The notes beneath the pieces were generated by a model. The model saw nothing but the letters and a program-made list of their open reading frames with translations, had not been told where the DNA came from and searched no databases. Below, in pieces: positions 1 through 11,463 of a stretch of 64,000 bases of DNA; within the stretch, counting starts at the first letter, position 1; every line of letters begins with the position of its first letter. This DNA is from Selaginella moellendorffii (Eukaryota; Streptophyta; Lycopodiopsida; Selaginellales; Selaginellaceae). The stretch is from the NCBI RefSeq assembly GCF_000143415.4, contig NW_003314323.1, positions 1,097,767 through 1,161,766 on the forward strand, given 5' to 3'. A program made the position numbers and the translations under genes.

Positions 1-121
1 TCTCGGGGCTAGCAAGCCCAAGTCCGAAATGGGACTTATGGAGGTTGTGAGTGAAACTCCTACAAGTGGTTGAAGGTGTGGTTAAGTGACTAAAATAGAA
101 TGGAAAATTTAGTTGCTTACA
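1..121 (+). mobile_element. End of a family-A LTR, cut by the window edge
   Basis: The sequence matches the terminal 120 bp of the family-A LTRs elsewhere in the window and ends in the shared terminus GCTTACA. It lies in the opposite orientation to element A1, which follows directly. The join at 121/122 falls inside what is internal sequence in the complete copy (compare about 57803). A family-A element or solo LTR has therefore inserted into another member of its own family. The left end and target duplication are outside the window. Confidence 0.8.
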
Positions 122-3100
122 TTCCCCATTCTAGGAGGTTTTTTACTTGAGGGCACCATCATCCTCTCTTCGATATCAGGCTACGTTCCAATTATTATAA
201 TTTATGCTAGGGCTGCCCACGGCCCTATTATTTGGCAACCTTACCGCTCCCCCCTTTGGAGCATCCACTTTTGCCAAATTGGAGCGGTTGGGAATCCATC
301 CTTGGGGAAATATTGCCTTTCCCACAATCCGTTAGCACTCAACACATTAGTGTTCTCACCTAACTTTGCCATTTGGATTCTTTCCTATGATTCCCATGGC
401 TCTTTTCTTAGCCATTAGTCTTTTGCTTCTATCCTTGATTGTTGCACCTAGTAACATAGGATCGCTACCTCCATTTTCGAGGTTTCCTTTCAGTTCTATA
501 GCAACACTTTACTTTGCCAAGTTCAAAGGGTGTTCACCCCTAGTATGTCTCTTTAACATTTTTTGCTATGGGCTCTATCCATGGCCCAACTTTTGAGACC
601 CTCCCTTGGATCTCTTGTAGAGACTACTTTTCTCGGAATTACTATGCCATCGCATTGACATACCTCATTTCCCTTAGGTGTTCTTCCCACTTAGTCACCT
701 TGACCAAGCCACACCATCATCAATAGTTCAAATCAACACTTTTGAACTAGGAACTTTATCCCTTAAACTCACAAAGACCTTGTCTTTGTTTTAGCCATAA
801 AACCACCTAGTGATCTAACCTTGGCACCTTAACAGGTTTGCTAATAGGTACTAAGTCTTCCAGACTTTTAAATTATTGACCATGACCCCAAGGGCATCCC
901 CCACACTTGGCGGTGCACCCAAGCTAGCCCTTCTGGCTAAGGGTTCATAGCAACTGAGATTGGGTGTCCCCATTTCATTCACCACGTCCTTGGTGCCACT
1001 CGCACCAAAGTGTTCAAGTTAGATATGCCGAGCCACACTAAACAATCTAACCGTGCATCACGACTCTAAGGCATCCCTCACTTGGCGGTGTGCCCAAACC
1101 AGTCTCCTCACTAAGAGTCCATGACAACCGAAAAATGAGTGTCTTCATATTCCAAACTATTACCACACCCTAGTGAATTGGGACTCGAACCCAAGCACTA
1201 GAGGGTCGGGACTCGAACCCAACCTCCGTATATGCATCTACGGATGGCATCATACATGATGCCTAGCGTGACTCCCCACGCCGGTGCACCATCATGTACT
1301 TAAAGCGTGCTATAGATCACAACTTAGGAACCTAGTTCCTCCACACTGTCAAGTCCTCTCACTTGACAAGTCTGTGATCATGCATGGGCTCCTCTATGCT
1401 CGGCCCCATGGGCCACCCCTTTTGAAGTTAGCACCTTCAACTAGGGGATTTGTTCCCCTGACTTGCCAATCTCACTTAGCAAGTCATCCGGCTACTGTAA
1501 CATGGTTCATGCATAAGTGTGAAAGTCCTTAACCATCGACTTTCGTTCAAAGCCCTCTCTTTGAACACTTGGGAACTACTTCCCCAACCTTGATAGCCTC
1601 ACCTCATGGCTAGCTTCAAGACCACGCTTTTGTTGTGCCACTCCGATTTTGTGCACTTTAGAAACCATTTAGACTTGGCTTTCTAGGTACTTATCTACCT
1701 AGATTTGTTTTTGGGAACCTTCAAGGAACTTTGTTCCTTAGCTTGCTAAGGCTTCTCCTTCGCAAGCTCTCTACTCCTCATATGGTCTAACATGGATAAT
1801 TCCACATTTTAAACTCTCCATGGCATCGCAATTGCTAGTAGCAACATCCTTGAGCACCCTCTTGATTCTCCACTCCCAACTTGCATAACCACTATTGGTT
1901 ATGCTCTTCGATTTCTATAGTTTAGTTCCATCATAATACTACTTGCCTTTTGGCCTCATATATTCCCTTTGGTTATTCTTCTCCAAATTAGAAGGATAGC
2001 TTTGCACCTTCTACTATGCCTTAGCAAATATTCATAGGGATGAACCTACCCAATAGCTTAGGGAGTGGTTCCTCAATCTGGGCATGCTCACTTTATAATC
2101 CCACACACCAGGATTAATGTTGTTACTTATGGGCCTCTATATGCCCATTACTAACCTTGCCAAAATCCCATTTTTGGCTTTGTTCAAATCAGGTAGACAG
2201 ATTTTTCCCATCTCCAAAACCTTGGATAGCACCTCCTATCCATCATTCGCTAGGGAATTAGTCCCTTAGGCCTTATTTAATGCCCTTGTGACTCCAAACA
2301 CCACCTTTTGGGGTTCTAGAGTGTTTGGGTGTCCCAATGATGGCATCCCTGACAATGAACATTTCCTTTTATGACATTGATTTACTATATCGCAATATAA
2401 ACAACTTATCCTCGATAAGGGTATATTTAACTTCTTTATGCCATTAAGAAGTCTTGGGTAGCTACCTTCTACTCGTTTAACCAATTACCTGCACCTCATG
2501 CTTAATTGCCTCATAGTTGTTAAGTTTTACAACTCATTACTTGGTGTTTCCACACCTCCATCATTATCTGGGTTACTACACTCCAACCACATGCTTTCTA
2601 GCATAGGCTATACCATTCCCATTTCCATTAGGACCCCCTTGGCAAGGGGTTCTCATGAACCCATCAACATAACCTCAAGGCATCACACCTTGGCCCATTT
2701 GATGTTTCCACATTATCGGCTTCATGTGTCTGCCTTTATGACACCTTGCACTTGTGTCTAGGTCTTTGCCAAGACCAACCCAGTCGTTTCTCATGCTAAC
2801 TATCCGTTAGCACTACACCATAGTGTTCGCACACAATTTTACACAAAAGTTTGCTTTTTCTAGGAACACCTTTCCCAACACTTTAGCATGGCACGTTCTA
2901 CCATCGATGAGATACCTTCTGTTTTCATCCTTGGATCCTATGATCCCCCCCCTATCATTCGTGGGGTACAATACACCTCAGTCCAAATGCTTCTATCAAT
3001 CCTTCAGGATTTTTCCTTGACTCTATTTGAGTCCTCCAGCTTTTTGGACTTTGTCATCCGATGACCCATAAGGTCCCACTTTTGAGGTGCCAGCTCACTG

Positions 3101-3757
3101 AAATACAACTTCTTGTATTCAAGTCCTACTCACAAGGACCATCTTTGCAAGTGTTACTCTAACACTTGATTTGTTCTCTTGGGGCAACCTTTTGCCCTTT
3201 AGGACCACTTGTTCATGTGATGAGAATACCAACTCATCCTCTAAGTACACCCCCAACTCCTTGGGTTGTTCCAGCATTTATTAGAGGTAGCCCTGGCTAC
3301 CATTTCAAAGACTTGTGTCCCCTTTCGTATTTGACCTTCCACGGTCATTAATTCTGGTCTCAAATTCATGAGCACCAGCCTCAACTACATGAGGGTAATC
3401 TTGTGACTCCATTATTGTCTTGGAGTTTGCATCTTTCCCGTGATCTCAACTATAGTTATTTACCACAACTACATTAGCTTGCTTGCTGTGTCAAACGCTC
3501 ATCTGGATCACATCCTCAACTCTCTGAGGAAACCCTTATACTATTCCCAAGGTCCCAAAGTCGTTCCTTTACTGGCCCTTTTTCATCCACCACATCGTGC
3601 ACAAGTTCACGCATGAACTCGAGTGGAGAGCCATGTCCTCTTGACATGCTACTCCTCGAGGATAGGTCCATACTTAGGACTTTCCAATTCCAATACAAGT
3701 GGTGATATACTTGGCCACCAATAAGAGTCAGACTAAGGAACAGCTCTGATACCAAAT
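122..3757 (-). mobile_element. Internal region of non-autonomous LTR element A1 (LARD-like)
   Basis: This stretch aligns along its length with 57803-61466, the internal region of complete element A2. There is many-point divergence but good colinearity. No frame carries gag, protease, RT or integrase, and the longest open frames are about 100 codons and not shared with A2. The primer-binding site at the right end shows that the element reads on the minus strand. The first 450 bp of the internal region seen in A2 lie beyond the inserted LTR at 1-121. It is most likely a LARD-type element mobilised by proteins supplied in trans. Confidence 0.75.
3741..3754 (-). other. Primer-binding site of A1
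   Basis: On the minus strand this reads TGGTATCAGAGCTG, the usual plant site complementary to the 3' end of initiator-Met tRNA. It lies 3 nt inside the LTR edge. It fixes the orientation of A1 and identifies the right-hand LTR as the 5' LTR. Confidence 0.85.
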
Positions 3758-3873
3758 TATAAATGACTAATTTTTTCCATTCTACTTAAGTCACTTAACC
3801 ACACCTCCAACCACTTGGAGGAGTCTCATTCGCAACCTCTATAAGTCCCTCTTAGGACTTGGGGCTTGCTAGC
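3758..3873 (-). repeat. First piece of the A1 5' LTR, split by element B
   Basis: It matches the start of the LTR at 61467 (as read on the plus strand). Its terminal TG has mutated to TA. It stops at CTAGC (3869-3873), and the LTR resumes after a second CTAGC at 16447-16451. The CTAGC pair is the target duplication of element B. Confidence 0.85.
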
Positions 3874-3944
3874 TGAAGAGGTGTGAAAACTCCTCTTCGC
3901 TGGAAATCTATTGTTAGTAAGAAAACAAAAGAGAAAAGGGCCCA
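3874..3944 (-). repeat. Remnant of the 3' LTR of element B
   Basis: 71 bp match the first 71 bp of the other LTR (16152-16222) with only two differences seen by eye. The match breaks off after GGGCCCA, where hAT-associated sequence begins. It contains a short hairpin, GAAGAG...CTCTTC. Confidence 0.85.
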
Positions 3945-4140
3945 GAAAAATTCCTAATCATTGTCTCCAGGTTTGTAGATTTTCTCTCCCAAATTTTTTC
4001 CTTGGATTGCTTCTGCCATAATTCTTAGCTGCTTGGCATTGCATCTTTGTAGATTGCTGTGATTCTTAGTTGCTTGGCATTGCGATTGTGTTATTGATGG
4101 CATGATTCTAAAATTTTGAATTTTTCAAAATTTTTTTAGG

Positions 4141-4305
4141 CACAGGGCGTGACCGATTGTGGATTGGAACAAGAGCAGGGTGTGGGATTTTAGAGGCTGA
4201 GCAATTGTGGATTGGAGCAGCAGCAGGGTGTGGGATTTTAGAGGTTGGACTAAGTGATTGTGGATTGGAGTAGAAGCAAGTGCAGGATTTTAGAGGTTGA
4301 GCTGA
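4141..4305. repeat. About three degenerate tandem copies of a 50-57 bp unit
   Basis: The core GATTGTGGATTGGA followed by GCAGGGTGTGGGATTTTAGAGG recurs three times with small differences. The array lies just upstream of the hAT transposase reading frame, in its presumed 5' leader. Confidence 0.7.
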
Positions 4306-4443
4306 GTGATGGCATCTGGGAGCCAAAGCAGGAGGACTTCAACAGGGCGACATCCATCATCCGTTTGGTGGGAAGAAGTGATCCTTGGTGATCAAACAAA
4401 CTGCCGTAGTGGGCATTGACGCTGGTCTTGCAAGTGGTGTTCG

Positions 4444-6371
4444 TTGAGAGACAAAGTTTCAGGTGTGGATCGTGTGAGGGGACATCTCACAGGGGAAGCT
4501 GGTCATGAAATCTTAAGTTGTGATGTCATCTCAGCAGAGAAGAGACAACAGCTTAGGGAGATAGCTAAAACCATCGACGACCAGGTTTTGGCTGGAAAAC
4601 ACCAAAGCAAGCAACAAGCAGTTTCTACACGTGTCGAAGGCATCCAAAGCACTGGAGGAGAGAGTTTTGTTGCTTCCCAGAGTTCTACACCAGGTGGCAA
4701 TTCTGTAGAAGGAATTTCCAGGTTTTTTTTGCAACGACAGTAGGGAATCCGGGATTCTTTTGATCCAAAAAGGAAGGAAGCAGTGGATATGGCTATAGGA
4801 CGATTTTTCTGGAACGAGCACATACCATTTGTGAAAGCTCGTTCTCACCATTTCAAGGAGATGGTGCAGCAGATTGCAAGGCATGGAATTCCCTACGATC
4901 TTCTAACAAAGACAGCATTGCGAGAGCAATTGTTGCAAGTGGAGAAAGCCAATCTTGAAGTTCAACTTGCCAAGGTGAAGGCACGTTGGAAGAATTGTGG
5001 GGTTACTCTTGTTGCTGATGCATGGAATGACACAAGAAATCGACATGTCATGGGGCTTGTTGCATACAGCAGAGGATAGTCAACTTTTCTTGAGGCCATT
5101 GATATATCTTCTAATGGGAAGACGGCTGATAACATTTTTGCGACATGGGAGCAAAGTATCGAGATTGTTGGAGAGGAGAATGTTGTTCTTATTGTCACGG
5201 ATGGTGAGGCTTCAAACAAGGCTGTTGCTAGGCTTCTAGAGGCGAGGAAGCCAAGGATTATGTGGGCTCCGTGCTTAGCTCATTGTTTGAACAACATTCT
5301 CAAGGATTTCGCAAAACTACCATGGATGGTTGGGCTGCTAGACAAGGGAAAGACTCTGGTTGGCTTCCTCCAGAACCATTCGCATCTAGTAGCGATTTTG
5401 GCATCCTTCTCTTCACGACGAGTGTTGAAGTTCAGCGAAACACGATTCACCTTTAACTTTCTAATGATGGAGAGATTGGTGGAGCTGAGGCCAAAGCTAC
5501 AACAAATGTTTGTGAGCGACGCTTACAATGCAAGGCTAGAGTCAAGGACAGATTCTGGGATAGCATGCTGAGGAATTGTGTTCAACAATACATACTGGAA
5601 CGAGGTTAACCACATGCTGGGTGTTTCAAGGAGGGTGATGTATTTATTACGGATGGTTGACGGAGACGTGCCTATGATTGGGAAGGTCTACGAGGGGATG
5701 GATCAGATGAGCGAGAACATCTGTCAACAAGAGGAGAACAATCTTAGGTATGAGGAGCTAAACCAACTGATTTCAAACAGGTGGTGGGCTTATCATAGCA
5801 CCTTTCACTCCATGGCATACATGCTTGATCCAGAGTTTCAAGGGCAAGGACAGGAAAATCCAGGGAAGTTTCCAAAGATTGGAACATGTACTTGGAGATC
5901 CAATTCCCTGACTATCAGCAAAGGTCAACTATAAAAAATCAGCTTTGCCAATACAGGAACTTGGAGGGTATTTTTGGCACTGGGGACTCTCAGATGGATC
6001 ATACAACAAAGGGTTCTGTGCAGTGGTGGGAGGACAATGGCTACTCAGGTCCAGATTTGCAGAGGTTGGCAATTCGAGTGCTTAGTCAGGCAAGTTCTTC
6101 CTCATCTGTGGAGCTATTGTTCAGCATTTTTGGGCACATCACTTCAAAAAAGAGGAATTGCTTAGCAATGAGCCGGATTGCAGACTTGGTATTTGTGGCC
6201 AGTAATACCAAGTTAATAGGGAGCCACACTTCCTATGACAAGTTTGTGGGATTGAGCCAGACAGGAAGTATTCCTCAAATTACTGATGCTGATATTGAAG
6301 CTATGGAAGAAGAGGATGAAGACAAAGATGATGATCCTGCTAATAAGGAGCTTCTAGATGAGATGGAGTGA
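4444..6371 (+). pseudogene. hAT transposase (DUF659 plus C-terminal dimerisation domain), broken
   Basis: The frame beginning at 4444 runs to about 5934 with in-frame stops near 4743, 5079 and 5571, then shifts to the frame ending at 6371. Between about 4980 and 5300 the translation shows the DUF659 pattern: the DAWND segment, ENVVLIVTDGEASN, and W.PC.AHC.N. Near 6085-6215 is the hAT dimerisation region, with ASSSSSVELLFSIFG and the conserved KRN. The end is acidic (EEEDEDKDDD). An active transposase of this type would be one uninterrupted nuclear protein of about 600-750 residues that cuts and pastes the element. Three stops and a frameshift make this copy inactive. The N-terminal BED zinc finger is not recognisable. 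Confidence 0.8.
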
Positions 6372-6374
6372 TAA

Positions 6375-6487
6375 GTAGAATATTCTAGAGAATATTCGTG
6401 TTTTCACCCGTGTTTATCCGTGTTCATTTCCGTGTTCCGTGTTCGTGTTCAAAAAATTGAATGCCGTGTTCATGTTCGTGTTCGTGT
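6375..6487 (+). repeat. hAT subterminal repeat (CGTGTTC motifs)
   Basis: Variants of CGTGTTC/CGTGTTT occur about ten times in 110 bp downstream of the transposase stop. Clustered short motifs near the end are typical transposase-binding repeats of hAT elements. The repeat also reads into the minus-strand ORF of element B as an Arg-Thr tail, which is an artefact. Confidence 0.6.
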
Positions 6488-8071
6488 TTTGAAGCTATGG
6501 TTTAAAGGCTCATAGAATTCCTTCTTGATCGCTCCCCGGGTGTATATGAAGGAGTCTTGCTTGAGAAGATGCTGTGCGATGTCGGCTGGTGTTGGGAAGT
6601 AGTTTGCTTGCTCTCGATGCATGCGTTGATTGAGGGCTTCAAACAACTTGCGGGTGCAGAAGCTTGGGTCTCGAAGTTTATCTTCATACTCCTTTCTGAT
6701 CTCGTCATAATCATGGCGTACCTGACTCTGTGGCTGAGGCATGGCTTCTGCTCCTGCTCCTGCTTTGTGATCCTGGTGTTTCTCGCTAGGGTTCGCTGTG
6801 TTCTTGGTCCTGGGAGTTGAAGTTGCTGGAGGCTGAATCTGCTTCGTTGGATGTGGGTGACGTGGTCGGGCCAGATTCTTTGAGGTGGTTGGAGATGAGC
6901 TTTTCAGTTTGATGGTGGATGAACGGCCCAGATGTGGCGCTGAAATTAATTTATCCGTTGGGAAATTTTTCGCTTGGAATCTTGTTGAAGGGGCGGAATT
7001 TTTGTGAATGCTGGTCGTGGTATTTGCTGGAGGAGGCATGGTTGCGTGTTCTTCAAATGATTGGCGAAGGTAGTCAATGTTTTCTTTTGTGGAACGTGTC
7101 GAGGAGGTTGGGGCGTTGAGAATGTTGTTCTCAGCTGGTGGAGAAATTGAGTTCTGGGTGATCAGCTGACGTTTTTCTTTGGCGATGTTGATGTGTTTGT
7201 GAGAAGTTGTCGGTTTTGGGGCTGATTCGGGTGGATGTGGATGCGGGATCTGGGGTGAGTGTGTATGGTGGTGTGAGTTGTCTTCCTTGTCGCTGATGAC
7301 GAGGTGCTCTCAGATCAGCGGTTTGGGAGGTGGATTCGCTGGTGTTTTGTGTGTGAGGCGGCGGCGAAGTGGAGTTGAATTGTTGGAGTGTTTGTTGCTG
7401 GAGCTGGTGTTGTTGGAGTGAGTTGAACCTGATTGCTGGGATGCTGGCTTCGGTTTCTTGTTGGGAGTTGCTCCTTTTGATTCTGAGTGTTCTTTGGAGC
7501 TGTCGCTTTTTTCTGTGGAGTTCGTTTGGGTTGTCCATGGTTGCTTGTTGGGAAGAGCTTGGTGTAGAGTGATCAGCAGTGGGAAGATTACTGTCCGCAT
7601 GGTCTTCTTGTTGAGTGTGGCAAGGATGGCATGGTCGAGAAGCTTGAGAAGGAGCTCGTGGAGATGATGAGCCACGTTCACACGTTTGCTGTCGAGTAGA
7701 GCTCCATAGACTTCTGTTGTGCACTTGCTGATGGTGCGATCTGTTGGGTGAAGTTTGTAGTAGAGGAGGAGGGCTTTGAGGCGATCCATATACTGCTCCT
7801 CGATGTCCTCCCATGTGAGCTCACCGGTAATTTCTCGATTGGCCTTGATGATTTGCTGTGGAACTTCTCCTGAAAATTTGAGCAGTCCCTTGTTGGAGAT
7901 TTTGAAAATAGAGGCGATTCTTGCTGGGCTGAGGGTGATCTCGTTGGTGCCGTTGGTTATGGTGCTGTTCTTGGTGTTGAAGGAGGCGGCCAGTTTCCTT
8001 GCTAGGTGGTTGTGTCATTGCTGGGAAGCTTAGGAATATGGTGTATGACGTATCTGAGGTGCTGGGGTGGA
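6488..8071 (-). pseudogene. Extra ORF downstream of pol in element B (ORF3)
   Basis: A separate minus-strand frame begins about 30-70 nt after the integrase ends and stays open over about 500 codons, apart from TGA codons near 8000 and 7310. The N-terminal 170 residues form a compact helical region. Its segment TEVYGALLDSKRVNV (about 7690) followed by VIFPLLITLHQ (about 7590) resembles the 'putative plant transposon protein' domain (Transposase_32) known from plant retroelements. The middle is low-complexity, rich in Ser, Thr, Pro and Gln. A second ordered patch near the end contains HDYDEIRKEYEDKL and FEALNQRMHRE. In this position Athila-type elements carry an env-like ORF, but I see no signal peptide or membrane span. 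The C-terminus is cut off by the hAT sequence. Function unknown. Confidence 0.6.
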
Positions 8072-8103
8072 TGAGCTGGCATCTTTCTCTTCATTTTCTG
8101 TGG

Positions 8104-9690
8104 TCAAAGTGCTTGCCCCATTAGGGTTCTTGAAACCTGTAACTGTTGGTTGGCTGATCGTGTGGCGCTCGATTGCTGGTGATGAACGGTAGAGATTTGT
8201 TGATGGAATTGATGTAGTTTGATTTGGCTTGATTGCAAATCAATGGTGGATATTGCTGATGAAGTTAACTCAAGTTCAACTGTTGATATTTGCTCAGGTG
8301 GCATAGATCCAACGGTAGCTTGGGACTTAGAGATTTTTGCTACTGTTTGTTGCTGAAGTTGGTGGATGAGTTCGTGTTGAGTTGAGTTGAGTTGTGTTGA
8401 ACTGATTTGAGTTAAAGTTTGTCTGCTGGGGTGAGTGTTGATTGTTGGTTTTGGGGTGTTTGTCGGTTTGGGTCTGAAATTTGCTGAGGTGCTGATGCTG
8501 AATATGTCAACGTGATATGGTCGAAGCTTGTTGAGGTTGACGATCTCAGTGAATTCTTCAGCGAGTGTGCTGACTTTGGCGGTGCCGTTGGGGTATAGTT
8601 CAATGATTTTGAAAGGTCCTTGCCAGTTGGTGTGGAGTTTTTGGCCAAGTTTGCCGATGGGTCCTCGGTACCAGAGAACATGATCATCGACACTGTATTT
8701 GGGAATGTTATGCTGGGATGCTTGTCGGTTGTGCCGAGCTTTTCTCTGTTTTTGGATGGCATGAAGTGTCCAGAGGGCATTGAGTCGGAGTTCGTCGAGA
8801 TGTTCGAGTTGCTGAAGCCTTTCTCGAACTGCATGTCGGGTGTCGAGATTATACTGGACGGTGACTCGCATGCTTGGGACGATGAATTCAATTGGCGTGA
8901 TGGCTTCTGTTCCGAAGGCGAGTTTGAATGGCGTCATGTCAGTGGTGACTTTATACGCAGTGCGATAGGCCCAAAGTACGTCAAGAAGTTTGTTGTCCCA
9001 GTCTTTGCCAGAATCGTTGATGACTTTTTTGAGGATGGTCTTCAGTGTTTTGTTCGTTGCTTCTGCTTGACCGTTGCCTTGAGGATAGTATGGTGTCGGC
9101 GTTTTGTGTCGGATTTTGAACTCGGTGGCGAGATGTTCGATTGTTTGGTTGATGAAGTGGGTGCCTCTATCGGTGACGAGTTCGAGTGGTGTGCCGAAAC
9201 GAGTGATGATATTTTTGTAGATGAAGGTTGCTGTTGCTTTCGCTGTGGCATGTCGGAGAGGTATTGCTTTGGCCCACTTGGTAGTGTAATCGGTGGCGAT
9301 GATGATGTACTGATTTCATTGACGGGTGCTGACTTGGGGTCCGATGAAGTCGAGTCCCCATTTCTGAAATGGTGCCATTGGGAATGTTGGGTTGAGTTGT
9401 TGAGTCTGAGTTTTCGGCGGTAATTGGTGTCTTTGACATGTGTCGCAGCGTTTGCAGAATTCTTCAGTGTCATGCAAGAGTGTCGGCCACCAGAGGCCGG
9501 CTTGAAGAATCTTCTGAGTTGTGGTGTCAGTGGCAAAGTGTCCGCCGGAAGGTCCATCGTGAGCTTCCTTGATGATTTGAGTTGTGCTTTGCGGTTTGAT
9601 GCATTGGTGAAGAATGTTGTCAATTCCTAGTTTGTAGAGAGTGCCTCCGATGACTGAGTATTGTCAGGTTTTAGCAACAAAAGTCTTCTT
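8104..9690 (-). pseudogene. Integrase of element B, with in-frame stops
   Basis: The translation shows an N-terminal zinc-binding HHCC module (EAHDG..GGHFA, then CKRCDTCQR, about 9440-9560) and the catalytic core. The first Asp is in LDFIGP (about 9345), the second in LVTDRGTHF (about 9170) and the Glu in PQGNGQAEATNK (about 9075). It continues into the C-terminal part LAFGTEAITP...VLWYRGPIGKLGQKL..WQGPFKI..L.PNGTAKV, the arrangement of Tat/Athila-type integrases. All three catalytic residues are kept. A TGA at about 9317 interrupts the core, and further stops separate it from RNase H. The enzyme would insert the cDNA into host DNA. The region after about 8510 is a low-complexity tail rich in Ser, Thr and Gln. 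Confidence 0.85.
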
Positions 9691-9933
9691 TTGGTTGGAC
9701 GTAGTGTACTGATCTGGAACTCGTGCTGAGTTCAGGTAACTGAAGATGTCATCAAGCCAGGTTGCTGGTATTGAAACTCGGAATAGGTTTGAGTCGGGTA
9801 AGTCATCGGTAAGTCTTTCGGGTTTGTCGCTGGTGGTGATCCGGCTGAGATAATCTGCTTGCTCGTGATTTTTGCTGGGTTTGTGGACGATCTCGAAGTT
9901 GTATTCTTGTAGTAAAAGGAACCATCTTGATAT

Positions 9934-11463
9934 TCAACCAGATAATATTGGCTTGTTGATGAGGTAAAGGAGTGCCTTCTGGTCGACGAAAATTACAACT
10001 TTGGTTGACAGTATGTAGTGTTGAAACTTCTGAAGTGAGTAGATCATGTCGAGAGCTTCTTTCTCGGTGGTGGTGTAATTTCGTTCAGCTGGGTTGAGTA
10101 GTCGGCTGGCGTAGTAGATCGGTTGATCTCGGTTGTCGTGTTGAGTTTGGCTCAGAATTGCACCAGTGGCGACGTCGGAAGTGTCGACATGAATGTGGAA
10201 CTCTTGTGTCCAATCAGGCTTGGCAAGGATTGGTGCTGTTGTTAGTTTGAGTTGGAGATTGTCGAATGCTTGTTGCTGTTCGGACATCCATGTCCATTGG
10301 GCATCTTGTTTCAGTCCATCGGTGAGTGGTTTGGCAATGTGAGTGTACTTGTGGATGAATCGTCGGTGATATCTGACTTTGCCGAGGAAGCGCCGAAGCT
10401 CTTTCTGGTTCTTCGGTGGTTTGAGTTTGGAGATGATGTCGACTTTGTCCTTGTCGATGAGAATGCTGTCTTTGCAGACAATGTGGCCGAGAAGTACTCC
10501 AGATTTGACGAAGAAAGCGCATTTGTCGGGGTTGAGTGCTATGTTGTTCTCCTCGCACTTGTTGAGGCATTTCTCCAGGCATTCAAGATGTTGATCTTCC
10601 GAGCTGAAAACGCTGAAGTCGTCCATGAAGACTCTCATGAAGTCGGTGAGGTAGTCTCGGAAAGTGTTGGTGACAAGCCTTTGGAAGGTGAATGGGGCAT
10701 TGCAGAGTCCAAAAGGCATTCGTCGATAAGCATAGGCTCCCCATGGACTGATGAATGCTGTCTTGTGCTGATCTTCTTCGGCGATGTGAATTTGGTTGTA
10801 GCCGGAGAAACCATCGAGGAAGGAATACATCTCGTGTCTGGCGACTGTGTCAAGAACTTCGTCGGTAAATGGTATTGGGAAGACATCTTTTTCGGTGGCA
10901 TCATTGAGCTGTTTATAGTTGACGCAGATTTGAAGTTTGCCATTTTTCTTTGGCACAACCACTAGTGGTGAAAGCCATATCAGATTCTGAATTAGGTAGA
11001 TGTACTCAACTTGGAGAAGTTTGTCAAGTTCTTTCTTTACTTGTTCCATCAGATTCGGATTCATCCAGTAAGCTGCTTGTCGTCTTGGTTTTGAGTCTGG
11101 AAGAAGGGTGATGGTGTGAAGGCTGAGTTTTGGGGAAACTCCCTTAAGGTCTCGATAACTCCAAGCGAACAAGTGTTTCTTCTTCCGGAGAAGATTGATG
11201 TCTTTGTCTCGAAAACTTGCCGAGATGTCAGTGGCGAGTACAATGTAGTGTTCGTTGCCGTCGTCGGCAAGGCTGACTTTTTTGAGTTTTTGGTCGGCTG
11301 GAATTGACGGAATGTAGGCAACTTTGTTGTGGTTGTCGACTATGAATGCTGGTGGCGCTTCGAGTTTTGTATCTTGAGTGACTGGATTTTTCAATGCTGA
11401 TGTAATCGGGGGTCGTTCTCGTTGGAAGTCGGTGACAATTCGGAAGAGGTCGATCTCGGCCAA
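9934..11463 (-). CDS. Reverse transcriptase and RNase H segment of pol, element B
   Basis: This is an open segment of 509 codons inside the decayed pol. RT motifs in order: PLVVVPKKNGKLQICVNYKQLN (fingers, about residues 170-190), FLDGFSGYNQI, MPFGLCNAPFTFQR, and the active-site FMDD (about residue 283). The thumb is followed by the connection motif ELRRFLGKVRYHRRFI. RNase H follows with HVDTSDVATGAIL, YYASRLLNPAERNYTTTEKEALDMIYSLQKFQHYI and FVDQKALLYL. The FMDD form is usual in Athila/Tat-like elements. The segment ends at a TGA (9934) where related elements have Arg (ILSG-R-I.RW), consistent with CGA to TGA. The listed Met is only the first Met after an upstream stop, so it is not a true start. 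Confidence 0.9.
   Translation of the reverse strand: MAEIDLFRIVTDFQRERPPITSALKNPVTQDTKLEAPPAFIVDNHNKVAYIPSIPADQKLKKVSLADDGNEHYIVLATDISASFRDKDINLLRKKKHLFAWSYRDLKGVSPKLSLHTITLLPDSKPRRQAAYWMNPNLMEQVKKELDKLLQVEYIYLIQNLIWLSPLVVVPKKNGKLQICVNYKQLNDATEKDVFPIPFTDEVLDTVARHEMYSFLDGFSGYNQIHIAEEDQHKTAFISPWGAYAYRRMPFGLCNAPFTFQRLVTNTFRDYLTDFMRVFMDDFSVFSSEDQHLECLEKCLNKCEENNIALNPDKCAFFVKSGVLLGHIVCKDSILIDKDKVDIISKLKPPKNQKELRRFLGKVRYHRRFIHKYTHIAKPLTDGLKQDAQWTWMSEQQQAFDNLQLKLTTAPILAKPDWTQEFHIHVDTSDVATGAILSQTQHDNRDQPIYYASRLLNPAERNYTTTEKEALDMIYSLQKFQHYILSTKVVIFVDQKALLYLINKPILSG

Larger units (their letters stand above)
3945..6490 (+). mobile_element. hAT-type DNA transposon, inactive, ends not resolved
   Basis: The segment contains a broken hAT transposase gene and, at its right side, the subterminal repeats expected of hAT elements. 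It is embedded between the remnant of the B 3' LTR and the last ORF of B. I could not find matching terminal inverted repeats or an 8-bp target duplication. Part of B (most of the 3' LTR) is absent, so the insertion was probably accompanied or followed by a deletion. Boundaries are therefore approximate. Confidence 0.65.
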
